Of a stretch of DNA of 64,000 nucleotides, positions 7,726 through 15,337 are shown piece after piece. The DNA lies in the NCBI GenBank assembly GCA_947488815.1, contig CANLCC010000007.1:1-64000 (forward strand). Reading direction: 5' to 3'. A program made the position numbers and the translations under genes. The notes beneath the pieces were generated by a model. It was not told where the DNA came from. It saw nothing but the letters and a program-made list of their open reading frames with translations, and searched no databases. Within the stretch, counting starts at the first letter, position 1. Every line of letters begins with the position of its first letter. This DNA comes from CAIQIA01 sp945861105. Lineage in GTDB: Bacteria; Cyanobacteriota; Cyanobacteriia; PCC-6307; Cyanobiaceae.

Positions 7726-8738
7726 CCGTTCGCTGAGGGCAGCAGCCGCTGCAGCACCAGCACCAGCAGCACCGCCGCCCCGATCGCCACCGCCCCGAGC
7801 CCCAGGGCGCTCCAGCGCCAGCAGGCCAGCTGCAGCCGGTTGACCGCCCCGGGTTGCAGCTGCCAGAGGCGGCCGCCGGCGGGGTCGTCGTCGGTGGGGA
7901 TCGGTTCGGCGAGCCGCACGGCGGGGGCGGTCAGGGGCCGCAGATGCAGGGGCAGTTCCAGGCCGGCCACCGGGTCCAGGCTGCTGAGGTCCCAGCGCAG
8001 CTCGATCTGCTGCCACACGCCCACGAGCCAGTTGCGTTCGTGCCAGTCGAGTTCGGGGGGCGGCAGCGGTCGACCCAGCACCATCGCCGCCCGCTCTGCC
8101 TCGCTGGTCAGGCGCTGCCGCAGCTGGCGGGGGGTGAGGACGGCGACGGTCTGCCTGCCATCCCGCAGCTCCCGCCCACTGGCATCCAGCAGCTGCTGCT
8201 CCAGCCGCACCCGGCCAGGGGCAGGAAATTCCAGGGTCGTCTCGATGCGCAGGCACCCCGCCAGCAGCACGGTGAGCAGCAGCAGCAGGGCCGTGGCCAC
8301 CAGGGCGAAGCCGACGGGGGCCCGGGTGCGGCCGACCGGGGCGGCAGGCGGAGGTGACCCGGAGCTTCGCCGGGCCCCGCCGCCGCCCCGCCGTCCCTCC
8401 AGGGGGGCGGCCTCCTCCAGTCGGGGCAGGGTGAGGCCCCACTCGGCGGGCCGTCGCAGCTCGGGCGCTTCAAGGATTTCGAGCACCGCCTCGGCCTGGC
8501 GCCTCCAGCGGCTGCCACCCGCCGCCGCTGCCCGACAGCAGGCCACGGCCTGCTGTCGCTGCCCCAGACCCTGGTGGGCCGTGGCCATCAGCAGCCGCAG
8601 CTCGGCGCCAGCCTCAAGGGTCACCGGCCAGGCCTCGGCCAGGGGCTCCAGCAGGGCCAGGGCACCGCGATAGTCGCCCCGTTCGAGCAGCAGCCTGGCC
8701 TGCCGGAGCCCCTGGTCGTCGTGCGCCGGCGCCCCCAT
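7722..8738 (-). CDS. DUF3153 domain protein with N-terminal TPR-like region
   Basis: 338 residues. Residues 8-95 are helical and TPR-like (ARLLLERGDYRGALALLEPL). A low-complexity Gly/Arg/Pro linker follows (about 110-142). A hydrophobic segment (143-162) ends in LLAGC at C162, which is a lipobox-like sequence, and then comes the DUF3153 domain (ETTLEF and onward). A second hydrophobic helix lies near the C-terminus (about 310-330). Standalone DUF3153 proteins normally begin at the lipobox, so this looks like a fusion that puts a cytoplasmic TPR domain before an extracytoplasmic DUF3153 domain. Function unknown. Confidence 0.75.
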   Translation of the reverse strand: MGAPAHDDQGLRQARLLLERGDYRGALALLEPLAEAWPVTLEAGAELRLLMATAHQGLGQRQQAVACCRAAAAGGSRWRRQAEAVLEILEAPELRRPAEWGLTLPRLEEAAPLEGRRGGGGARRSSGSPPPAAPVGRTRAPVGFALVATALLLLLTVLLAGCLRIETTLEFPAPGRVRLEQQLLDASGRELRDGRQTVAVLTPRQLRQRLTSEAERAAMVLGRPLPPPELDWHERNWLVGVWQQIELRWDLSSLDPVAGLELPLHLRPLTAPAVRLAEPIPTDDDPAGGRLWQLQPGAVNRLQLACWRWSALGLGAVAIGAAVLLVLVLQRLLPSANG

Positions 8739-8747
8739 CGGTGGATC

Positions 8748-9632
8748 TCAGCAGTTGCGGCCCACCAGCATCGTGCCGATGCCGGCGTTGGTGAACACCT
8801 CCAGCAGCAGGGCGTGGGGCACCCGGCCATCGATGATGTGGGCCGCCGCCACCCCCTGGGCCAGGGCGCGGATGCAGCATTCGGTCTTGGGGGTCATGCC
8901 ACCGGCCACCACCCCGTCGCTGATCAGCTGGCGGGCTTCACTCAGGGTCAGCTGTCGGATCAGCGATTGCGGATCGCTGCGTTCCTTCAGGATCCCCGGC
9001 GTGTCGGTGAGCAGCACCAGCTTCTCGGCATCCAGGCTGGCGGCCAGCTCCCCGGCGACCAGGTCGGCATTGATGTTGTGGGGCTGGCCTTCGGCGTTGG
9101 GGGCCACACTCGAGATCACCGGGATGTAGCCGCGGTCGAGCAGGGGAATGAGCACCGAGGGATCGACCCGGGCCACATCCCCCACCAGACCGAGGGAGCC
9201 GTCACCGTGGGTGCGGGCCCGCACCAGTTCACCGTCGGCGCCGCTGAGGCCCACCGCCCGGCCCCCCACCTGGTGGAGGCCATTGACGATCTGCTTGTTG
9301 ACCCGGCCCACCAGGACCATTTCCACCACATCCATGGTGCCGGGATCGGTGACCCGCAGACCCTCCTGGAACACCGGTTCGATGGCCAGCCGCGACAACC
9401 ACTGGTTGATTTCCGGTCCGCCGCCGTGGACGACCACCGGCTGCACGCCGACACAGGCCAGCAGGGCCAGATCGCGGAACACGGCCTCGCGCAGGTCCTG
9501 GCGCACCATGGCCGCGCCGCCGTATTTGATCACCATCCGCCGGCCGGCGAACCGCTGGATGTAGGGCAGGGCCTCGCTGAGCACCTCCACCCGTCGGGCG
9601 TCCTCGGGGCGGATGCTGGGCTCGACCGTCAT
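8748..9632 (-). CDS. argB: acetylglutamate kinase
   Basis: 294 residues, amino-acid kinase fold. It phosphorylates N-acetyl-L-glutamate in arginine synthesis and in cyanobacteria is typically controlled by PII and arginine. Motifs seen are VIKYGGAAM at the N-terminus (the phosphate-binding lysine loop), VVVHGGGPEIN (substrate and ATP site) and GGMTPKTECCI near the C-terminus. The N-terminal helix present in hexameric, arginine-sensitive forms is retained. The ATG overlaps the stop of the upstream DUF2854 gene by 4 nt, so the two are likely translated together. Confidence 0.96.
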   Translation of the reverse strand: MTVEPSIRPEDARRVEVLSEALPYIQRFAGRRMVIKYGGAAMVRQDLREAVFRDLALLACVGVQPVVVHGGGPEINQWLSRLAIEPVFQEGLRVTDPGTMDVVEMVLVGRVNKQIVNGLHQVGGRAVGLSGADGELVRARTHGDGSLGLVGDVARVDPSVLIPLLDRGYIPVISSVAPNAEGQPHNINADLVAGELAASLDAEKLVLLTDTPGILKERSDPQSLIRQLTLSEARQLISDGVVAGGMTPKTECCIRALAQGVAAAHIIDGRVPHALLLEVFTNAGIGTMLVGRNC

Positions 9633-10165
9633 GGCTGGATCAGGCTGAGTTCCAGCCGCTCGGACGACGGGGTCTCGAGCCTGGCCTCCAGCCCGGGACC
9701 GAAGAAACGGCCCAGGCGCTCCAGCCGGTCCTGCCAGCGGGCCGGCGCGACGGCACCGGGGCGGAACCCCAGCCGCAGGGCATAGCGGCCGTTCACCTCG
9801 ACCTCCTCGATGGTTTCGAGCTGGGGTGGATCGTTCTCATCCCAGAGCTTGAGGGCCTCGAGCGACGATTCCAGGTGGGCCTTCTGGCCGTAACGCCAGC
9901 GGGTCACATCGTTGAGCAGCTTCACCTGCTCCTTGGTGGCGCTCGCCTCCCGCAGCTCCTTCCTGTCGGCCGGGGCCGTGAGCCGTCGGGCCGGGGGCAG
10001 CTCCGACGACTTCAGGGCCAGGCCGCCGAGGATGATCGGGATGCCGTAGAAGATCGTCGGCAGGCTGAGGTTGGGGTGGTCGGTGACGTAGGCCACGGAC
10101 CCCACCACCGTGAGCACGAAGCCGGCGATGGTCAGCAGGGAGCCGGGGGACAGGAACGCTTGCAT
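9629..10165 (-). CDS. DUF2854 family membrane protein
   Basis: 178 residues from the ATG at 10165; a GTG at 10183 would add six. Two hydrophobic helices near the N-terminus (LLTIAGFVLTVVGSVAYVT and IFYGIPIILGGLAL) precede a charged soluble domain. This layout matches DUF2854, a family of cyanobacteria and plastids with no settled function that I know of. It overlaps argB by 4 nt. Family assignment rests on architecture and memory of the pattern. Confidence 0.75.
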   Translation of the reverse strand: MQAFLSPGSLLTIAGFVLTVVGSVAYVTDHPNLSLPTIFYGIPIILGGLALKSSELPPARRLTAPADRKELREASATKEQVKLLNDVTRWRYGQKAHLESSLEALKLWDENDPPQLETIEEVEVNGRYALRLGFRPGAVAPARWQDRLERLGRFFGPGLEARLETPSSERLELSLIQP

Positions 10166-10230
10166 GGCGCCATCTTCGGACACCGGCTGCAGGCGTCAGG
10201 ATGGCGGGGTCCAGTGTCGCCCCCGCCTCC

Positions 10231-10413
10231 ATGAGCGAGACCCCTCCGACCTCCGCCGATCGGCTGGTGCAGGAGCTCCAGGATGACCGGCGCTGGCTGC
10301 TGCGCCAGCTCGATGCCGGCCACTGGCCGGAGCTGCGGCTTGACCTCGCCTCCCTGGAGCGGGAACTGGGTCATCTGCTGGAGCGGGCGAACGAGCGGCT
10401 GAGCGGCGGCTGA
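10231..10413 (+). CDS. small conserved hypothetical protein
   Basis: 60 residues, helical, no membrane segment. Pattern: LVQELQDDRRWLLRQLDAGHW, then a Leu/Glu-rich amphipathic helix. A longer frame begins at 10201, but the ATG at 10231 removes an unconserved-looking leader. I recall similar short proteins in picocyanobacteria but no function. It lies between DUF2854 (divergent) and ssb (convergent). Confidence 0.55.
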   Translation: MSETPPTSADRLVQELQDDRRWLLRQLDAGHWPELRLDLASLERELGHLLERANERLSGG

Positions 10414-10438
10414 TTCCGCCGGTTCCAGCGCTTCGGCG

Positions 10439-10903
10439 TCAGAACGGAATCTCGTCGTCGGGCAGATCCACCAGGGGGGCGGCATTCCAGGTGGGGGCTG
10501 GCTCGACGGCCGCCTTGCGCGGGGCCGCCTTTGCCGGGGCGGCTGTCCTGGGAGCCGCAGTGGCGGCGGCGGGCGCCATCGGCGCCGCGGCGGGCGCAGA
10601 GCCATCGAGGGGATGGAGCCGCGCCAAGGTGAATTCCAGCTTCTTCTCCCGCGTGCCATCCGGCCGGGTGATGCTGTTCATGCGCAGGCGGCCCTCCACC
10701 ACCAGCCGCTGCCCCACCTGCACCCGGTTCTGCAGATCCTGGGCCAGGTTGCCGAAGCCCACCACCCGCAGCTGGCTCGGGGGATCCTCCGGTCGCAGAC
10801 CCTCGAAACGCACGGTCATCTCGGCGATGGGCAGCTGGTTGTCGGGGGCGTAGCGCACCTTGGGCTCATCCAGCACCTCGACCTCGAGCAGACAGTGGTT
10901 CAC
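10439..10903 (-). CDS. ssb: single-stranded DNA-binding protein
   Basis: 154 residues. The N-terminal OB-fold (about 1-100) includes LRVVGFGNLAQDLQNRVQVGQRLVVEGRL. It is followed by an Ala/Pro/Lys-rich flexible linker and the acidic tip DDEIPF, which in SSB proteins docks repair and replication partners. It coats single-stranded DNA during replication, recombination and repair. Start: GTG at 10903, chosen because GGAGG sits 6 nt upstream. A much longer open frame upstream has no similarity and overlaps cobK. Confidence 0.9.
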   Translation of the reverse strand: MNHCLLEVEVLDEPKVRYAPDNQLPIAEMTVRFEGLRPEDPPSQLRVVGFGNLAQDLQNRVQVGQRLVVEGRLRMNSITRPDGTREKKLEFTLARLHPLDGSAPAAAPMAPAAATAAPRTAAPAKAAPRKAAVEPAPTWNAAPLVDLPDDEIPF

Positions 10904-10909
10904 GCAACG

Positions 10910-10914
10910 CCTCC
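10910..10914 (-). promoter_or_regulatory. Shine-Dalgarno fixing the ssb GTG start
   Basis: GGAGG on the minus strand, six bases before the GTG at 10903. It decides in favour of this start over upstream in-frame candidates. The whole ssb-cobK gap is 57 nt, so both promoters and this ribosome site share it. Confidence 0.6.
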
Positions 10915-10960
10915 AGGGGGCCCACATCCTGCAGCATGGCGACGGTCTGCCGCCGCTGTG

Positions 10961-11737
10961 ATGGACGATCGCCAGCGGCGCCTCTGGCTGGTGGCCGGCA
11001 CCGGCGATGGCCCCCCGCTGGCCCGCCAGCTGCTGGCCCGTGGCTGGTGGCTGCGGGTGAGTGTGGTGGGTGCGGCGGCGGTGGCGGCCTATCCCCGCCA
11101 TCCGCGGCTCGAATTCCGCGTCGGTGCCCTCGGTGAAGGCGACGTGCTGGCGGCCCGGCTGGCGGCCTGGCCCTGCCGCTGGCTGATCGATGCCAGCCAT
11201 CCGTTCGCCGTGCGCATCAGCCAGGCCCTGGATCGGGTCTGTGCCGGGCTGGGGCAACCGTTGCTGCGGCTGCAGCGGCCGCTGCTGCCCGCGGGGCCCG
11301 CCCGGGTGATTGCCGATCTGCAGCACCTGACCCCCCTGCTCACGGCGCAGGATGACCTGTTGCTGGCCATCGGTCAGCGGCACCTGGCCGAGGCCCTCGG
11401 CCACAGCGTCGCCGGCCGCCATGCCACCCGTCTGCTGCCCACACCGACCAGCCTCGCCACGGCCCTGGCCCTTGGTGTCGCCGCCGATCGCATCGCCCTG
11501 CTCCGTCCGGGGGGCGATGGTTCCCTGGAGCGAGCCCTCTGCCGACGCTGGCAGACCACCACCATCCTGTGCCGCCAGTCCGGCAGCCCCGCTGAGGCCA
11601 CCTGGCACCGGGTCAGCCGTGATCTGGGCCTGCGGCTGGTGCTGCTGGCCCGGCCGGAGAGCGTTGGCAGCCCATGGACCCTGGACCTGGGCAGGCTGCT
11701 GGATCAGGTTGGGGAGGCACCGCCTTCAGGGGCATGA
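10961..11737 (+). CDS. cobK: precorrin-6A reductase (CobK/CbiJ)
   Basis: 258 residues. It reduces precorrin-6A (or the cobalt form) in corrin-ring synthesis. Signatures are an N-terminal nucleotide-binding strand with WLVAGTGDGPPLARQL and the family motif IDASHPFAVRIS in the middle. The ATG at 10961 directly follows an in-frame GTG at 10958; either may be used. The stop overlaps the cutA start (ATGA). With cobO at 34.5 kb it shows the organism makes cobalamin-type cofactors. Confidence 0.88.
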   Translation: MDDRQRRLWLVAGTGDGPPLARQLLARGWWLRVSVVGAAAVAAYPRHPRLEFRVGALGEGDVLAARLAAWPCRWLIDASHPFAVRISQALDRVCAGLGQPLLRLQRPLLPAGPARVIADLQHLTPLLTAQDDLLLAIGQRHLAEALGHSVAGRHATRLLPTPTSLATALALGVAADRIALLRPGGDGSLERALCRRWQTTTILCRQSGSPAEATWHRVSRDLGLRLVLLARPESVGSPWTLDLGRLLDQVGEAPPSGA

Positions 11738-12060
11738 CGACGGCCGTTTTGGTTCTCACCACCGAAGCCGATGCCCCCAGGGCCGAAGGCCTGGCCCGGC
11801 AGTTGCTGCAGGAGGGGTTGGCCGGTTGCATCAGCCTGCGGCCGGTGCTGTCGCTCTATCCATGGCAGGGGGAGCTGCAGCGCAGTGAGGAGGTGCAGCT
11901 GCTGATCAAGACCCTGCCCGACAGGCTGGGGCCGCTGCGGCAGCGGCTGCAGCAGCTGCACAGCTATGACCTGCCCCAGTGGCTCCAGTGGGAGGCGGAG
12001 GCCTCGCCAGCCTTCGCGGCCTGGCTGGATCAGGCCGCCCGGGTCACGGGCGAGAACTGA
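11734..12060 (+). CDS. cutA: divalent-cation tolerance protein CutA
   Basis: 108 residues, the normal size for the trimeric ferredoxin-like-fold CutA family. Motifs: VLTTEADAPRAEGLARQLL, AGCISLRPVLSLYPWQGE and SEEVQLLIKT. E. coli CutA was linked to copper tolerance; the role in cyanobacteria is unclear. The ATG overlaps the cobK stop by 4 nt. The 3' end overlaps the convergent PfkB-family gene by 31 nt. Confidence 0.93.
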   Translation: MTTAVLVLTTEADAPRAEGLARQLLQEGLAGCISLRPVLSLYPWQGELQRSEEVQLLIKTLPDRLGPLRQRLQQLHSYDLPQWLQWEAEASPAFAAWLDQAARVTGEN

Positions 12061-13037
12061 CGCAGCACCAGTTCGCGCAGATCCATGGCCGAGCGGGGGC
12101 CCATCTGGGTCACCACCTGACCGGCGCAGAGGGAGCCGATGGCCCCGCAGCGTTCGGCCGGCAGCCCCTGGGTGTAGCCGTAGAGGAACCCGGCCGCATA
12201 GCTGTCCCCGGCGCCGGTGGTGTCCACCAGGGGGCCCAGCACGAAGGGATCGATCACGTGGCTGCGTTCCCCCTCCAGCACGAGGGACCCCTTTTCTGAC
12301 CGGGTGAGGGCGGCCAGCCGGCAATGGCCACGCACCCGGTCCACCGCGGTCTCGAAGTGGTCGGTGGCGTAAAGGCTGAGAATTTCGTGCTCGTTCGCGA
12401 AAAGAATGTCGACGTGGTTCTCGACCAGGTCGAGAAAACTGTCGCGGTGCCGCTCCACGCAGAACGGATCCGAGAGGCTGAGGGCCACTTCGCCGCCGTG
12501 GGCGCGCACCTCCTGGGCCGCCGCCAGGAAGGCGCGTTTGGCCGGTTCGGCATCCCAGAGGTAGCCCTCGAGGTACAGCACGCGGCTGCGGCGCACCATC
12601 GACAGGTCGAGGTCTTCGGGATCGAGCCGGGTGGAGGCCCCCAGGAAGGTGCACATGGTGCGCTGGGCGTCCGGGGTCACCAGGATCATGCAGCGGGCGG
12701 TGGCGGGGCCGTCCTCGGCCGCAGGGGTGTCGAAGCTGGCGCCCGTGGCCCGCAGGTCGTGGGCAAAGATCGCCCCGAGCTGGTCGTTGCGCACACGACC
12801 GATGAAGCCCGCCCGGCCCCCCAGCTGGGCGATGGCAGCCAGGGTGTTGGCGGCCGATCCACCCGACGATTCCAGGCCAGGACCCATCGAGGCGTAGAGG
12901 CGCTCAGCCTGCGAGGCGTCCACCAGGGCCATGGTGCCCTTGACCAGACCGTGCTCCTCCAAGAAAGCGTCTTCGGAATGCACCAGCACATCCACGATGG
13001 CGTTGCCGATGCCGACGACGTCGTACTGCTGAACCAT
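12030..13037 (-). CDS. PfkB-family carbohydrate/nucleoside kinase (adenosine-kinase-like)
   Basis: 335 residues, ribokinase fold. N-terminal signature GIGNAIVDVLVH; GGSAANTLAAIAQLGG (substrate lid region); C-terminal PfkB signature DTTGAGDSYAAGF with the catalytic aspartate. The opening GNAIVDV and the spacing resemble the adenosine-kinase/sugar-kinase branch, but the substrate cannot be read from sequence. It precedes purA in reverse order (30 nt gap between purA stop and this ATG), so the two may form a purine-related transcription unit. Confidence 0.88.
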   Translation of the reverse strand: MVQQYDVVGIGNAIVDVLVHSEDAFLEEHGLVKGTMALVDASQAERLYASMGPGLESSGGSAANTLAAIAQLGGRAGFIGRVRNDQLGAIFAHDLRATGASFDTPAAEDGPATARCMILVTPDAQRTMCTFLGASTRLDPEDLDLSMVRRSRVLYLEGYLWDAEPAKRAFLAAAQEVRAHGGEVALSLSDPFCVERHRDSFLDLVENHVDILFANEHEILSLYATDHFETAVDRVRGHCRLAALTRSEKGSLVLEGERSHVIDPFVLGPLVDTTGAGDSYAAGFLYGYTQGLPAERCGAIGSLCAGQVVTQMGPRSAMDLRELVLRQFSPVTRAA

Positions 13038-13067
13038 CGGGCGGGACGCTGCTGAACGCAGCAGAGC

Positions 13068-14381
13068 CTACGCGTTCAGCAGCGCCCGCTTGGGCCCGTG
13101 GATCGGGTCTTCGACCACGATGGTCTGGTCGCGGCTGGCCCCGAGGGAGACGATGGCGATGGGCACTTCCATCAGCTCCGCCAGGAACCGCAGGTAGGCC
13201 ATGGCCGTGGCGGGGAGCTCCTCCAGCCGCCGGCAGTCGGCCGTCGAGGTCTGCCAGCCCGGCAGGGTCTCGTAGACGGGCCGGCAGCGGGCGAATTCGG
13301 ATGAGCTGCTCGGGAAGTGGTCGAGTCGCTGGCCATCCATGTCGTAGGCGACGCAGACCCTGATCTCGTCAAGCTCGTCAAGAACGTCGAGCTTGGTGAT
13401 GGCCAGGCAGTCGATGCCGTTGACCTCGACGGCGTAGCGGCCGATGACGCCGTCGAACCAGCCGCAGCGGCGCCGTCGGCCGGTGGTGGTGCCGTATTCA
13501 CCGCCGCGGTCGCAGAGGTGATCGGAGAGGCTGCCGTCCAGCTCGGTGGGAAACGGCCCTTCGCCGACGCGGGTGGTGTAGGCCTTGGCGACCCCGATCA
13601 CCCGATCGATCAACGTCGGGCCGACCCCGGCACCGATGCAGGCGCCACCGGCCACCGGATTGGAGGAGGTGACGTAGGGATAGGTGCCGTGGTCGAGGTC
13701 CAGCAGGGTGCCCTGCGCGCCCTCGAACAGGATGTTCTGGCGGGCCCGGGCGGCCTGGTGGATGGTGCGGGTGCAGTCGACGACATGGGGGGCCAGGCGC
13801 CGTCCGTAGTCGGCGTATTCGGCGATCACCTGCTCGGGATCGAGGGGATCGAGTCCGTGGATGCGCTCGAGCAGCAGGTTCTTTTCTTCGATCGGCCCCT
13901 GCAGACGCTCCCGCAGCTGGGCCGCATCGAGCAGGTCGATCATGCGGATGCCGTTCCGCTCCGCCTTGTCGGAATAGGTGGGACCGATGCCGCGACCGGT
14001 GGTGCCGATGCGCCGCATGCCCCGCTGCCGTTCCATCGCCTGGTCGAGCAGGCGGTGGTAGGGCATGGTCACATGGGCGGTCGAGGCGAGCTTCAGACCA
14101 CTGGCATCGATGCCGATGCCGGCCAGCATGTCGAGTTCCTGCAGCAGCACCCGCGGATCGACCACCGTGCCGGAACCGATCAGGCAGACGGTGTCGGGGT
14201 AAAGAATGCCCGACGGGATGAGGTGCAACTTGAGCACCTGCCCGTCGACGACGATCGTGTGCCCCGCGTTGACGCCGCCCTGGTAACGCACCACCACGTC
14301 AGCGGAGCGGCTGAGCAGGTCAGTGATCTTGCCCTTGCCCTCGTCGCCCCACTGTGCACCGATGACGACGACGTTGGCCAA
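13068..14381 (-). CDS. purA: adenylosuccinate synthetase
   Basis: 437 residues. It joins IMP and aspartate using GTP, the first committed step to AMP. N-terminal signature IGAQWGDEGKGK, then GGVNAGHTI. The arginine-rich loop is RRRRCGWFD and the substrate motif is IGTTGRGIGPTYSDKAER. The TTG at 14381 gives the family-standard N-terminus (ANVVVIGAQWG); the 11 codons upstream lack similarity. It sits upstream of the PfkB-family kinase on the same strand. Confidence 0.96.
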   Translation of the reverse strand: MANVVVIGAQWGDEGKGKITDLLSRSADVVVRYQGGVNAGHTIVVDGQVLKLHLIPSGILYPDTVCLIGSGTVVDPRVLLQELDMLAGIGIDASGLKLASTAHVTMPYHRLLDQAMERQRGMRRIGTTGRGIGPTYSDKAERNGIRMIDLLDAAQLRERLQGPIEEKNLLLERIHGLDPLDPEQVIAEYADYGRRLAPHVVDCTRTIHQAARARQNILFEGAQGTLLDLDHGTYPYVTSSNPVAGGACIGAGVGPTLIDRVIGVAKAYTTRVGEGPFPTELDGSLSDHLCDRGGEYGTTTGRRRRCGWFDGVIGRYAVEVNGIDCLAITKLDVLDELDEIRVCVAYDMDGQRLDHFPSSSSEFARCRPVYETLPGWQTSTADCRRLEELPATAMAYLRFLAELMEVPIAIVSLGASRDQTIVVEDPIHGPKRALLNA

Positions 14382-14462
14382 GGCGACGGCGGCAGCATGC
14401 CGCTGCGGAAACAATCCAGGAGTCTTTCAGATCACCTGCCGCTTCGACAAGCGCCCGGGGCC

Positions 14463-14870
14463 TCAGGCGCCCCGGCTGGCGTTGCGCTCGGCCTGCTGCA
14501 GCTCTTTCTCGATGCGCTGGCGCAGGGCGTCGGGCAGCGGCCGGTTGGCGTAATTGGCGTAATGGCCCGCCAGGGCATTCAGGGCGGTCTGCATGGTCGT
14601 GAACGACCCCAGCCCGTTGACGCTGGCGTTGGGCCGGTAGAGGGCCACGTAATCGTTGATGAGCGCCCGGACTCCTGCCTGGTCGGGGGCGTCGGCGGCT
14701 CCGGAGAGGGTCTGCTGCAGGGCCTGGGCGACGGTCTGGGTGTCGTCGAGATAGCGACCGGTCAGGCCCGAGGCCGTTTCACCACAGGCCGCCAGGGACA
14801 GACCCAGAACCATCAGAAGGGCCCCGAGGGCCAGGACACGCCCCAGGGAACGGGCCAGACGACGCAGCAC
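14463..14870 (-). CDS. psb27: photosystem II assembly lipoprotein Psb27
   Basis: 135 residues from GTG at 14870. The signal peptide ends in the lipobox LAAC (cysteine at about residue 24), followed by a four-helix domain: DDTQTVAQALQQTL, LINDYVALYRPN, MQTALNALAGHYANY and LRQRIEKELQQAE. Psb27 binds the lumenal face of CP43 during PSII assembly and repair before the manganese cluster is built. Length fits. No strong Shine-Dalgarno is seen; the start is set by the signal peptide. An upstream lipoprotein gene lies 32 nt away on the same strand. Confidence 0.92.
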   Translation of the reverse strand: MLRRLARSLGRVLALGALLMVLGLSLAACGETASGLTGRYLDDTQTVAQALQQTLSGAADAPDQAGVRALINDYVALYRPNASVNGLGSFTTMQTALNALAGHYANYANRPLPDALRQRIEKELQQAERNASRGA

Positions 14871-14902
14871 GGAGGGGAGCCTGCAGAAGATTGGGGAGGA
14901 TC

Positions 14903-15337
14903 CTAGGTGTCGCGCCAGCGGGGGGGCAGCGCCCTGGGCTCGCAGGTCTGCCGGGCCAGGGTGCGCAGCCAGGGGGGCGGCAGCGACTCGCCCCCCCAGC
15001 TGCGCTCCAGGGAGGGATCGGCCCGGTCCAGGCCCAGCAGGTCGTCCTGGTGCCGCAGCCGGGTGAGGCTCACCAGACCGCTGGCCGGTTTGCTGCGGTC
15101 GCATTCGAGCTCCACCACCAGGCTCAGGCGCTGCCCCCCGCCCGACTCCACGCGGACGGGCAGGCGCCACTGGGTGCGGCCGGGGCCCAGGGGCAGCGTC
15201 TGTCCGGCTCCATCCGCCATCACCCGGCGACCGTCCTGGCGGGCCAGGGGCGCCGGACCGCAACCCCCGAGCATCACCAGCAGGGGACCCAGCACGGCCG
15301 GGATGAGCGCCCGTCGGCACCAGGTCAGGGGGGGCAT
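14903..15337 (-). CDS. putative lipoprotein, conserved cyanobacterial hypothetical
   Basis: 144 residues. N-terminal signal with lipobox LGGC (C26), then a mostly beta-rich region with RLSLVVELECD and SLTRLRHQDDLLGLDR, and a Trp/Pro-rich C-terminus. Two further cysteines may form a disulfide. The family is not recognised. Its ATG shares one base with the proS stop (TGATG), so it is translationally coupled to proS and followed by psb27, suggesting a lumenal or periplasmic membrane-anchored protein. Confidence 0.65.
   Translation of the reverse strand: MPPLTWCRRALIPAVLGPLLVMLGGCGPAPLARQDGRRVMADGAGQTLPLGPGRTQWRLPVRVESGGGQRLSLVVELECDRSKPASGLVSLTRLRHQDDLLGLDRADPSLERSWGGESLPPPWLRTLARQTCEPRALPPRWRDT

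Noticed and set aside
6643..8442. Minus-strand frame of about 600 codons opposite priA
   Set aside because: Ala/Gly/Gln-rich shadow of priA and the DUF3153 gene with no recognisable domain.
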